Positions 26,608 through 34,601 of a stretch of DNA of 64,000 nucleotides are shown here, piece after piece. This DNA is from Maribacter cobaltidurans (lineage in GTDB: Bacteria > Bacteroidota > Bacteroidia > Flavobacteriales > Flavobacteriaceae), in the NCBI RefSeq assembly GCF_002269385.1, contig NZ_CP022957.1:3277001-3341000 (forward strand), in the 5' to 3' direction. The notes under the pieces are model-generated. The model saw only the letters and a program-made list of their open reading frames with translations, was not told the DNA's origin and ran no database searches. Positions within the stretch are counted from its first letter, which is position 1, and the number at the start of each line of letters is the position of its first letter. Position numbers and translations under genes: made by a program.

Positions 26608-27246
26608 ATGACTAAATCCAAATTAATAAATGAGAATAGTATTGGAGGATTGTTCCTAATTTTAGGTTCGCTTATTCTTTTGATTACCATTTATTTTGAA
26701 TATAGTATTGGTTGGATTGGTACTTCTAGAACGGATAAAGAAACGAATGAATTTATCTTAAGAAACTGGGAAAACCTAGAGCTTATTTGGACCTGGCAAA
26801 TGCTCAGTCATTTTATCTTCATAACGGGTTATTTTCTATTATTAAATAAGGCCAATATCATAATGCGAATAATATGGTCAATTCTTGTAGTGTGTAGTCT
26901 TATGATGTTAGTTGCTTTTGGACTTACTCTTGGAACTTATTATCAAGCCTTGGAAATGTATAATTCTGAACCAGCCATATTTGAAACGATAAGGGATGGA
27001 ATTGGATATCTGTATCAATTTGGGCGTTATGGACTTCTCTTATATGTTGTGGCTTTTTTAGTTGAAACACTAAATAATAATGGTAAAATCTTGAAAGTAT
27101 TCGGATTTAGCCTTTTAGCGTTTATTATCCTTCTGTTTATAGTCGGTTACGCACTCGGAATTTCAATGAAGGTAATCGGCGCAGCATTTTTTCTTTTACC
27201 ATTAGCAATTGGATATTTCTATTTGAAGAATGGAATGAATAAATGA
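26608..27246 (+). CDS. Membrane protein of unknown function in repeat-bounded insert
   Basis: A 212-residue protein with about six membrane helices (roughly 13-33, 62-80, 84-108, 133-152, 160-180 and 186-206). No family is recognised. Its codons are richer in A/T than those of ftsY or the amidase upstream. It is bracketed by a perfect 13-bp inverted repeat (26590-26602 and 27248-27260), which suggests arrival as a single-gene unit. It interrupts the neighbourhood between ftsY and rimO. Confidence 0.6.
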   Translation: MTKSKLINENSIGGLFLILGSLILLITIYFEYSIGWIGTSRTDKETNEFILRNWENLELIWTWQMLSHFIFITGYFLLLNKANIIMRIIWSILVVCSLMMLVAFGLTLGTYYQALEMYNSEPAIFETIRDGIGYLYQFGRYGLLLYVVAFLVETLNNNGKILKVFGFSLLAFIILLFIVGYALGISMKVIGAAFFLLPLAIGYFYLKNGMNK

Positions 27247-27247
27247 A

Positions 27248-27260
27248 AATGTTTGCCAAC
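27248..27260 (-). repeat. Right arm of 13-bp inverted repeat with GCCAAC core
   Basis: AATGTTTGCCAAC, the exact reverse complement of 26590-26602. It continues as GCCAACCATGTA (27255-27266), which resembles GCTAACAATGTA at 28586-28597; GCTAAC also occurs at 27335-27340. Confidence 0.6.
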
Positions 27261-27281
27261 CATGTACAACCGCAATTACGG

Positions 27282-27324
27282 GGATTCGACTACCCTGCGA
27301 CTTCACTCAGGGTAAACTGAATCC
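27282..27324. repeat. REP-like hairpin
   Basis: Two nested stems, GGATTC/GAATCC (27282-27287, 27319-27324) and TACCCTG/CAGGGTA (27291-27297, 27308-27314), around a GACTTCACT-type loop. It resembles dispersed Bacteroidota intergenic hairpins. No T-run follows, so it is probably a repeat rather than a terminator. Confidence 0.5.
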
Positions 27325-27457
27325 ACTCAGAATTGCTAACGTCTGTGCTAAACCGAAAAATTAATACATATTAACCCGTAACTGACGGTTTTAAGAGACC
27401 GTTCGGTACGAGGTAAATAAGTATGGCAGAATTAAAAAAAGTCTAAACCTAAACAAA

Positions 27458-27865
27458 ATGAAAATAGCATCAAAAGTAGTAATGGTTGTGTTGCTCCTAT
27501 GGACAATGGGAATGTTAGTTTGGGGAGTGGCGGGTTTTTTTGAATATTTCTCCGGCATTACGCCTTTTATACACTTACAGAATTCTGCATACCCAGAGGC
27601 TGTGCAATTCGTGCATTGGTTGTTGATAACGCTTACAGGAGGCACGTTTGTTTTAGGGTATTTCCTAAAATGGAAATGGACACCCCTTGTTATGGTAATG
27701 CTTTTTTCCAACCTGGCTGTATTGTGCACCATACAAACCTTCGACTTTATGTCCCAACAATGGAGTTATACTGCATACAGTAGTGAAATTGTTTTGTATG
27801 TTTTACTTTCAGCATTTTTATTGTTTTCATCCTTTTCAAAATCGCATTTTAAACACAGGGTTTAG
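27458..27865 (+). CDS. Four-helix membrane protein of unknown function
   Basis: A 135-residue protein with four predicted membrane helices (about 8-29, 47-66, 73-93 and 106-124) and a short cytoplasmic tail. I do not recognise the family. The next gene starts 3 nt after its stop, so the two form a unit, and both sit between GCYAAC repeats at 27255 and 28586. Confidence 0.65.
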   Translation: MKIASKVVMVVLLLWTMGMLVWGVAGFFEYFSGITPFIHLQNSAYPEAVQFVHWLLITLTGGTFVLGYFLKWKWTPLVMVMLFSNLAVLCTIQTFDFMSQQWSYTAYSSEIVLYVLLSAFLLFSSFSKSHFKHRV

Positions 27866-27868
27866 ATT

Positions 27869-28552
27869 ATGAAAAATGTACTGATTGCAGGAGCTTCAGG
27901 TATGGTTGGGAATATCGTCCTAGACCATTGCCTGTCCTCTTCAAAAATTAATAAGGTCATATCTTTAGTTCGCAATAAATCGAACAATTCACACCCTAAG
28001 TTAAAAGAGGTACTTATTGAAAATTTTACAGAGTATGCCAACCATTGGGATTTGTTCAAGAACATAGATAGTGCCTTTTTCTGTATTGGGGTTTACACCG
28101 GTAGTGTTTCTGATAAGCTATTCAAGGAAATTACGGTAGACTATGCTGTAAGTTTTGCCAAAATACTAAAAGCCAATAGCCCGGATGCAAAACTTTGTCT
28201 TCTCAGTGGAGCGGGAGCCGACCGAACCGAAAAAAGCAAGACTTCATTTGCGCTTTATAAAGGAATGGCTGAGAATCAAATTGATACATTGGGCTTGGAA
28301 TTTTATGCCTTTCGTCCGGGATACATTTATCCTGTAGAACCACGAAAAGAACCAAATTTTATGTATAGCATTCTGCGAACTCTTTATCCTATGCTAAGGC
28401 TTTTAGGAAGTAACTTTAGCATTAAATCAACGGAACTCGCTAAGGCAATGTATGAAATAGGAATTAATGGGACGGATAAAAAAATACTGGAGAATAAAGA
28501 CCTTATTCATTTTCTGAAAGAGCAAAGTGAACATAAATGGACAAAAAATTAA
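27869..28552 (+). CDS. NAD(P)-binding Rossmann protein, atypical SDR/epimerase type
   Basis: A 227-residue protein of the atypical short-chain dehydrogenase group. The N-terminal VLIAGASGMVGNIVLDH has the T/A-G-x-S-G-x-x-G nucleotide loop. A middle segment reads LLSGAGADRTEKSKTSFALYKGMAENQI, close to the Ser-...-Y-x3-K active-site pattern; the FRPGYIYP segment is family-typical. It resembles NAD(P)H-binding proteins such as HTATIP2-like reductases. It follows the membrane protein gene after 3 nt. The substrate is unknown. Confidence 0.75.
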   Translation: MKNVLIAGASGMVGNIVLDHCLSSSKINKVISLVRNKSNNSHPKLKEVLIENFTEYANHWDLFKNIDSAFFCIGVYTGSVSDKLFKEITVDYAVSFAKILKANSPDAKLCLLSGAGADRTEKSKTSFALYKGMAENQIDTLGLEFYAFRPGYIYPVEPRKEPNFMYSILRTLYPMLRLLGSNFSIKSTELAKAMYEIGINGTDKKILENKDLIHFLKEQSEHKWTKN

Positions 28553-28585
28553 ATGGAAAGTAAATCTTAACAATAAAACCCAGTG

Positions 28586-28597
28586 GCTAACAATGTA
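28586..28597 (+). repeat. GCTAACAATGTA repeat at right border of insert
   Basis: GCTAACAATGTA lies 33 nt after the SDR stop and resembles GCCAACCATGTA at 27255-27266 (10 of 12 positions). It marks the right edge of the accessory patch. Confidence 0.4.
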
Positions 28598-28668
28598 GCC
28601 TATGAAATGGCCTAATCCAGTTCCCTAAAGTTAAATACTACTTTCTTTTGCCTTAGACTATCTTTTAG

Positions 28669-29766
28669 TTAATCTATAATTGCATTCAAATAGGACCAAA
28701 GCTCATTATCAAAACTAGAGGGCCCCAAGGCAGCGTCTCCGGTATCTTGACCCATACGAACGACTACCATATTCTCACTGGGAATCACATACAATTTTTG
28801 GTCATTCTTGCCTAAACCGGCATACAGGTCAGAAGGTGCATTGGGTATCAATTGTGTAGGAAATACAATCTGGGACTGCGGTACCATAGCACTTTCCTTT
28901 CCGTTCAGCCACCAGAGGTAACCGTAGGATTTGTTCAGATCTTGAGAGGTATTCTTCATATCGGAAAGAAATTCCTCATTACCCAATATTACGGTGTCTT
29001 CCCAAATACCATTATTCAAGTTTAAAAGTCCAAAACGGGCCATGCTTCTTGCGGTGCTCCAATACACATTATTGTCTCCATTACTGGAGAGCCAGGTACC
29101 GCTCATACCAATTTTATCCTTAAGCGTATTGGCAAAATAAAGTTCAAAATCCTCACCGGTCGCATTCGTGATAACATCTTGAATTAAAGTGTAAGGGGCA
29201 TTGTGATATCCCCAACGAGTTCCTGCATTGGCGATATACGTTAGGCAATCCGGGGTTTTACAATCTCCTTTGGTATCATCCAAACCTGTGGTCATGGTCA
29301 ATTGATTCCAAACGTTAATCAAATTTTCTTTTTCCGTAGGTAGCGAGGTCCAGCCTGCCCCTAAGTATTCTGAAGTTGGGTCGTTCAATTCCAAATAACC
29401 CTCTTCAATAGCGATACCCGTAACAAAGGAGGTCAATGTTTTTCCAGCGGATGCCCAATACCATGCAGAGTCCTTATCAAAATCTGTAGCATACCATTCC
29501 ATGACAATTTTACCATCTTTTAGGATGATAAAAGCTTTGGTTCCTTTATCATCCAACAGGGTATATAGTTCAGGGATGGCTTCTTCGTTCCAATTCAATT
29601 CAGAAGGTGCAATTGTTTCCCAGGTGTCGGAATTTAGAGGGGGAAAATACAGGGACTCAGATTCAGTGGTATCTAGAATTTCTTCTTCCTGGTTGATCTG
29701 GTCTGTGGAACACCCATAGAATAACACTGTAGATAAAATGGATAAATACAAAAATCGATTCATCAT
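28669..29766 (-). CDS. Serine hydrolase lipoprotein (class C beta-lactamase fold)
   Basis: A 365-residue lipoprotein of the beta-lactamase/penicillin-binding-protein family. The lipid cysteine is about C19 (LFYGC). The catalytic SxxK motif is S-A-G-K in WYWASAGKTLTSF, and the Y-x-N motif is probably in RWGYHNAPY. It is more likely an esterase or peptidase than a true beta-lactamase. I start at 29766 (MMNRFLY), where a signal peptide begins. A longer frame reaching 30084 overlaps rimO and its promoter and is not credible. It is divergent from rimO. Confidence 0.88.
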   Translation of the reverse strand: MMNRFLYLSILSTVLFYGCSTDQINQEEEILDTTESESLYFPPLNSDTWETIAPSELNWNEEAIPELYTLLDDKGTKAFIILKDGKIVMEWYATDFDKDSAWYWASAGKTLTSFVTGIAIEEGYLELNDPTSEYLGAGWTSLPTEKENLINVWNQLTMTTGLDDTKGDCKTPDCLTYIANAGTRWGYHNAPYTLIQDVITNATGEDFELYFANTLKDKIGMSGTWLSSNGDNNVYWSTARSMARFGLLNLNNGIWEDTVILGNEEFLSDMKNTSQDLNKSYGYLWWLNGKESAMVPQSQIVFPTQLIPNAPSDLYAGLGKNDQKLYVIPSENMVVVRMGQDTGDAALGPSSFDNELWSYLNAIID

Positions 29767-29860
29767 TTTTTTAATAGGTAGGACCTGTTTTTTTATCAAA
29801 GGTTTAACGTAAAAACCAAAGAAATAGTCTGTTATAGGGAATTTTTCATTTCTCAAATTG

Positions 29861-29868
29861 TACTTTTG
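29861..29868 (+). promoter_or_regulatory. -7 promoter box of rimO
   Basis: TACTTTTG, an exact TAnnTTTG match, 37 nt before the chosen rimO start. An upstream in-frame TTG at 29858 lies within the promoter, which argues against a longer RimO. Confidence 0.55.
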
Positions 29869-29905
29869 CACCCGCCTAATAGAGAACGATAAAGAAGGGT
29901 ATGCT

Positions 29906-31207
29906 ATGCGCACAAAAACGCTCAAAAAGAATAAGATCAATGTGGTTACCTTGGGTTGTAGCAAAAATGTGTACGATTCCGAGGTGCTTATGGGACAGTT
30001 GCGTGCCAACGACAAGGAGGTTGTACATGAAGAAGAGGGTAATGTAGTGGTCATCAATACCTGTGGGTTTATAGCCAACGCCAAAGAGGAAAGCGTAAAT
30101 ACGATTTTGGAGTATGTTCAAAAGAAGGAGGACGGTGTTGTAGATAAAGTTTTTGTTACTGGTTGTTTAAGCGAGCGCTATAAGCCCGATTTACAAAAGG
30201 AAATCCCGAATGTGGACGAGTACTTTGGTACCAGTGAACTTCCTAATTTATTAAAAGCATTAGGTGCGGACTATAAGCATGAGCTTATCGGGGAGCGATT
30301 GACAACAACCCCTAAAAATTATGCCTATTTAAAGATTGCGGAAGGCTGTGACCGTCCGTGTTCCTTTTGTGCCATCCCTTTAATGCGTGGCAAACACAAA
30401 AGCACGCCCATAGAACAGTTGGTTGCGGAAGCTGAAAAATTAGCGGCAAAAGGGGTCAAAGAACTTATTCTGATAGCCCAAGACCTTACTTATTACGGCC
30501 TAGATTTATATAAAAAAAGAAACCTTGCCGAACTTTTAAGGGCCTTGGTACAGGTTGATGGAATAGAATGGATTCGCTTACATTATGCATTCCCAACAGG
30601 CTTCCCTATGGATGTTCTGGATGTTATGCGTGATGAATCCAAGGTCTGTAATTATCTGGATATTCCCTTACAACATATTTCCGATAGTATTTTAAAGAGT
30701 ATGCGCAGGGGTACCACAAAGGAAAAGACGACTCAATTACTTCAGGATTTTAGGAAAGCGGTTCCGGGTATGACCATTAGAACCACCTTAATTGTGGGGT
30801 ATCCTGGCGAAACCGAGGAAGATTTTGAAACCTTAAAATCTTGGGTGGAGGAGATGAGGTTCGAACGCTTAGGTTGTTTTACCTATAGCCACGAAGAAAA
30901 TACACATGCCTACAATTTGGTTGATGATGTTCCAGAAGAAATAAAACAGGTGCGTGCCAATGAAATCATGGAGATACAGTCCCAAATTTCTTGGGAACTG
31001 AATCAGCAGAAAGTTGGTGAAACCTTCAAATGTATCATTGATCGTAAGGAAGGCAATTACTTTGTGGGGAGAACGGAGTTCGATTCCCCGGATGTGGATA
31101 ATGAGGTGTTGGTGGATGCTACCAAACATTATCTAAAACAGGGCGAGTTTGTAACTATCAAAATTACCGAAGCGGCAGATTTTGACCTTTATGGGGAGCC
31201 GGTTTAA
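29906..31207 (+). CDS. rimO: Ribosomal protein S12 methylthiotransferase RimO
   Basis: Radical-SAM enzyme that adds a methylthio group to an aspartate of ribosomal protein S12; 433 residues from ATG 29906. The UPF0004 domain has its three cluster cysteines C18, C53 and C87. The radical-SAM CxxxCxxC is C148, C152 and C155 (EGCDRPCSFCAIP). A C-terminal TRAM domain (about 365-430) completes it. The motif E-G-C-D-R-P-C favours RimO over MiaB. It lies near ftsY, as is usual in Bacteroidota, but with several genes between. Confidence 0.95.
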   Translation: MRTKTLKKNKINVVTLGCSKNVYDSEVLMGQLRANDKEVVHEEEGNVVVINTCGFIANAKEESVNTILEYVQKKEDGVVDKVFVTGCLSERYKPDLQKEIPNVDEYFGTSELPNLLKALGADYKHELIGERLTTTPKNYAYLKIAEGCDRPCSFCAIPLMRGKHKSTPIEQLVAEAEKLAAKGVKELILIAQDLTYYGLDLYKKRNLAELLRALVQVDGIEWIRLHYAFPTGFPMDVLDVMRDESKVCNYLDIPLQHISDSILKSMRRGTTKEKTTQLLQDFRKAVPGMTIRTTLIVGYPGETEEDFETLKSWVEEMRFERLGCFTYSHEENTHAYNLVDDVPEEIKQVRANEIMEIQSQISWELNQQKVGETFKCIIDRKEGNYFVGRTEFDSPDVDNEVLVDATKHYLKQGEFVTIKITEAADFDLYGEPV

Positions 31208-31217
31208 AGTTGAAATG

Positions 31218-31565
31218 CTATTTATTGTAGATTTTCGATTTGATTTTGGCAACTAGCAGTTTCGTTTTTTCATAGTCGCAATGTTTTAACGAAACCTCAA
31301 TTCTATCATTTGCATGATTTAAAATCAGTTTGTTGCTGTCTTTGTATAAGTCACCTGATACACTTTCAAACAAAAAACCCACAATAAAACTTAGAGAAGT
31401 AACAAACCAGTTTGTTTTCTTTTCAATTAATTCAATTGAATTAATATTTTCGTAAAAAATGACGTTTTTAAACTGCTTTTCTTCATTAAATATTTCAAAC
31501 TCGTTCTCTTCTAATGTAATTTCTAATTTAGGTTTATCCCTTAATAAAATTTTCTCAGTTTCCAT
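31218..31565 (-). CDS. Hypothetical protein, possible PH-like domain
   Basis: A 115-residue AT-rich gene product. The first half looks like beta-strands with a hydrophobic segment around residues 54-68 (FVTSLSFIVGFLF), and the C-terminus is helical and basic. No family is recognised; a small PH-like or membrane-associated domain is conceivable. It converges on rimO with a 10-nt gap. An inverted repeat lies upstream, suggesting an accessory spot. Confidence 0.5.
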   Translation of the reverse strand: METEKILLRDKPKLEITLEENEFEIFNEEKQFKNVIFYENINSIELIEKKTNWFVTSLSFIVGFLFESVSGDLYKDSNKLILNHANDRIEVSLKHCDYEKTKLLVAKIKSKIYNK

Positions 31566-31660
31566 CCTAATAGTTAAGAAATGCTTTTCATGTCAAGTGA
31601 AATAGGTGTGTATCATTAATTCAGATATTCCTTACCTGTCGAAAGTAAGTTACTTTGTCA

Positions 31661-31730
31661 GGTCGAGCGCAGTCGAGACCTTAATATTAGTAATTTAATA
31701 GGTTAAAATACCTCTCGACTGCGCTCGAGG
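31661..31730. repeat. REP-like inverted repeat (TCGAGCGCAGTCGAGA)
   Basis: TCGAGCGCAGTCGAGA at 31663-31678 and its exact reverse complement at 31713-31728, 34 nt apart, can form a long hairpin. Each arm is itself partly self-complementary. GC-rich arms of this kind are common intergenic repeats in flavobacterial genomes. There is no associated transposase here. Confidence 0.75.
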
Positions 31731-31765
31731 AGACCGTGCGTTAATCGATTATGGATAAACAGATA

Positions 31766-31960
31766 TCACTTTTCAAAATAGAGATAAATATAAATGGCGG
31801 CTCCAAAACTAACCGCATCCGTGGAAGCGAGTTTCCAGCCCTCCTTGGCGTGCTCATCCAATTTTTCCTGAATCTCCTTTTGGGAGGACTTTACGATGTG
31901 TTTCGTGTCCAGAGTCAGCTTACTATAATAAATTAGGGTCTCAACCTTATATTCCGCCAT
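31766..31960 (-). CDS. DUF4177 domain protein
   Basis: A 64-residue protein matching the DUF4177 pattern: an N-terminal M-A-E-Y-K-V-E-T-L strand, then a helix QEKLDEHAKEGWKLAST and a final hydrophobic strand. It lies 18 nt beyond the M14 peptidase stop region, on the same strand. No function is known. Confidence 0.75.
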   Translation of the reverse strand: MAEYKVETLIYYSKLTLDTKHIVKSSQKEIQEKLDEHAKEGWKLASTDAVSFGAAIYIYLYFEK

Positions 31961-31978
31961 ATTGGTTTTGATTTTAGA

Positions 31979-34429
31979 CTAATTCACCATAAACAATGCA
32001 TTGGCAAAAAATAATTTGCCGTTCTCCCAAAAACCTCTAAAAAGCGGATTGTCTATCATATAAATTACCTGGCCCCTACCCATCCTTTCCGTTCCGAAAA
32101 TAAGTGTCTCCGAAATTTTCTTCTTGGCTTCGCTTCCGGCAAACCCGGAAACGGGAATGTTTTGACCTTCTGCGAGATAAACGGCATTACCACCATCCAA
32201 ATAGTTGTAGGAACGGTCTCCTAATTTCAAGGTGAAATAAGAATCCTCATAACCATAAGCCAAAGGGTTTGTGGAATCGACCGTAGTTTTAAAAATTGCC
32301 CCCGTAATGGCAGACTTTATGTAATCCCTTTCCGAAGCGTCAAAAGCCTGAAGGTTTACGGTAGTATCCTTTTTTTGTTCCTTTTCCTTAATACCGAATC
32401 CTTTTTGTTTGGCGAGTCCGTCTATGGCCCCTCCCATGGCAATCAATTTTCCACCTTGGCTTACCCAGTCTTTAATTTTATCCGTTACTTTTTCGCTAAG
32501 GAAACTGCGATATCCCCATCCATCGGGTAAAATAAGTATATCGTATTCGGAGAGATTTACCCTGCCAAAATAGCTTTCGTCCAGGACGGTAATGGGATAA
32601 TTCAATTGTTGTTCAAAGAAATGCCAAATTTCCCCGAACCTTAGGGTGGATGTAGGTTCCCCGGATAGCACGGCTATTTTAAGTTCCTGTAGTACTTCCA
32701 CTGAACTGGAACCAAAATCCTTTCCGCTTTCAACAAATCCCGTTGAAGTGGGTGTCAGGCTTTTTGAGAATTTCTTGGATGCCTCATCCAGTATCGTACT
32801 GAATCCGTCAATATGTTTATTGTCGGCCCCAATAATAATAAGGCTTCCTCTTTTATAATTTATTCCATCGGCCTTAAATGGTTTCTGCGCGTATCGTACC
32901 CTAATTTTATGTTTTAAGAGCTCGGCCAGGAATTTAGCATCTTTTATACTGTTCCAATCTGTCAAATAAGCGTAGCTGTCTGGAGAGGTTACACCATAAG
33001 TTTCATTGGTGGCTTGATATGTATTTTGTTGGACGGTACCATCCGTAGCCACGGCATCAAGTCCATAGGCGTAGGGCAATGACCAAGCGGTAATATCATA
33101 GGTAACCGAATCGCTCAACTTTGCATTAGGTTCAAACAAAACCTTTACCAAAGTTCCCTTTTTCTGGTCCGTGGAAACTACAAGACTTTTATCGGTACCT
33201 CTTAAAGTACCGGATTTGGAAGTATCATATCTAAAACCCTTATAACTGGTATTGCTTCCCGTTCCATACTCAATTTCATGTTTATCCAACAGATTGGCCA
33301 AAGCTTCTAGCTTATCCGCATTTCCATTTAGGATATAGCTTTGCTGTTTGAAATTTTTCTGCTGGTAAAACTTTTTGAATTCCGAGTTTAATCGATCTAC
33401 ATTTTTGCTAGCCACTTCCACGGTAGAAATTCCTGTAGTGTAGTGATGGGCAATACGGTCTTTTAAAGTTAATGTGTCACCAATGCTTGTAATTATACCC
33501 AATCCGGCCCTGCCGCTACCTCCTTGCTCGTAGGTCATTCCTATACCTCCATTATAGGTGGGATAGGTGTCCCCGTAACTTGGATATAGCAAATCAAATA
33601 CCTCTTTGGTAAAATAGAACCATCCGTTGGCATCAAAATACTTAGCGTGATTTTTACCGACAGTTTCCTGAAACTCCCTTTGAAAATCGGTAATTACCTC
33701 GTGAAATGGTTCTGCCGCTGGGGCAAAATAATAGGGATTGTCCACTCCTTGCTCATGAAAATCAACGTGTACATGAGGCAACCATTTGTTGAACTGTTTT
33801 AGTCGTTGCTGACTTTCCACTTGGGTAAGCCAGGCCCAGTCGCGGTTAAGATCGAACATATAATGGTTGCTTCTTCCGCTCCACCAGCCTTCATGGTGCT
33901 CCTTGCTATTGGGATCTACATTAAAAGGGGTGTTTTTATATTGATTGTACCAATTTACATAACGGTCCCTACCATCTGGGTTTATACAGGGATCCATAAT
34001 GACTACCGTGTTCTCCAAATAGTCCTTTTTCGAGGTCAGCAGGTCATAAATGGTCTGCATGGAAGCTTCGGTACTTACACTTTCGTTCCCGTGGACATTA
34101 TAACTTAACCAAACGATCACTTTGGAAGGAGAACCACTGCCATCCACATTTTTAAGATGTTCGGCCCTAATTTCCTCAAGGTTGTTCATGTTGGCCTCTG
34201 TGGAAAGATACGCAAGTAACAATGGCCTACGTTCATTGGTTTTCCCGTATTCCATTAACTTCATTCTATTTGGCTCCGCCTGGGCCAAGTATTGGTAGTA
34301 ATCCACTACTTGATGATGACGGGTAAATTGCGTTCCCAGCTCATATCCTAAAAATTCGGATGGTGATTTAAGTTGTGCCAGTAAAAATGTTGGAAGGGTA
34401 AATAGGAGAATTGGTAAAAGTCTTTTCAT
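31979..34429 (-). CDS. M14-family zinc carboxypeptidase-like protein, secreted
   Basis: An 816-residue exported metallopeptidase. The signal peptide is MKRLLPILLFTLPTFLLAQ. The M14 domain (about 25-360) has the zinc motif HGNES (H-x-x-E), the substrate-binding PDGRDRY, a third zinc ligand in HVDFHEQG and the catalytic glutamate in TYEQGGSG. A C-terminal GATase1/DJ-1-like fold (about 600-700, with ILPDGWGY and GGKLIAMGGA) follows, as in other Bacteroidota M14 proteins. I start at 34429; a longer frame adds 20 residues that lack a signal. It is divergent from bshC. Confidence 0.9.
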   Translation of the reverse strand: MKRLLPILLFTLPTFLLAQLKSPSEFLGYELGTQFTRHHQVVDYYQYLAQAEPNRMKLMEYGKTNERRPLLLAYLSTEANMNNLEEIRAEHLKNVDGSGSPSKVIVWLSYNVHGNESVSTEASMQTIYDLLTSKKDYLENTVVIMDPCINPDGRDRYVNWYNQYKNTPFNVDPNSKEHHEGWWSGRSNHYMFDLNRDWAWLTQVESQQRLKQFNKWLPHVHVDFHEQGVDNPYYFAPAAEPFHEVITDFQREFQETVGKNHAKYFDANGWFYFTKEVFDLLYPSYGDTYPTYNGGIGMTYEQGGSGRAGLGIITSIGDTLTLKDRIAHHYTTGISTVEVASKNVDRLNSEFKKFYQQKNFKQQSYILNGNADKLEALANLLDKHEIEYGTGSNTSYKGFRYDTSKSGTLRGTDKSLVVSTDQKKGTLVKVLFEPNAKLSDSVTYDITAWSLPYAYGLDAVATDGTVQQNTYQATNETYGVTSPDSYAYLTDWNSIKDAKFLAELLKHKIRVRYAQKPFKADGINYKRGSLIIIGADNKHIDGFSTILDEASKKFSKSLTPTSTGFVESGKDFGSSSVEVLQELKIAVLSGEPTSTLRFGEIWHFFEQQLNYPITVLDESYFGRVNLSEYDILILPDGWGYRSFLSEKVTDKIKDWVSQGGKLIAMGGAIDGLAKQKGFGIKEKEQKKDTTVNLQAFDASERDYIKSAITGAIFKTTVDSTNPLAYGYEDSYFTLKLGDRSYNYLDGGNAVYLAEGQNIPVSGFAGSEAKKKISETLIFGTERMGRGQVIYMIDNPLFRGFWENGKLFFANALFMVN

Positions 34430-34456
34430 ATTAAATTTTAAAAGAATGGTACGTCT

Positions 34457-34464
34457 CAAATCTA
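34457..34464 (-). promoter_or_regulatory. -7 promoter box of M14 peptidase gene
   Basis: TAGATTTG on the minus strand, an exact TAnnTTTG match, 27 nt before the start at 34429. It lies inside the longer alternative frame, supporting the shorter start. Confidence 0.4.
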
Positions 34465-34601
34465 CCAATTTATTGATAACTTTTATCATGTTAAATGGGG
34501 TTTTTGACGAATATTACGGGATTTTGGTCCAATGTAATTAACGTATTTTTAGGAACTGTAAGTTGGGAGTGTTTTATATTTACGGTCATTAACATTTTTA
34601 T

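Noticed and set aside
26590..27260. Insertion sequence with 13-bp terminal inverted repeats
   Set aside because: The enclosed gene codes for a membrane protein, not a transposase, and no target duplication was seen.
29767..30084. 106-residue extension of the serine hydrolase
   Set aside because: It lies opposite rimO and its promoter; the lipoprotein signal starts at 29766.
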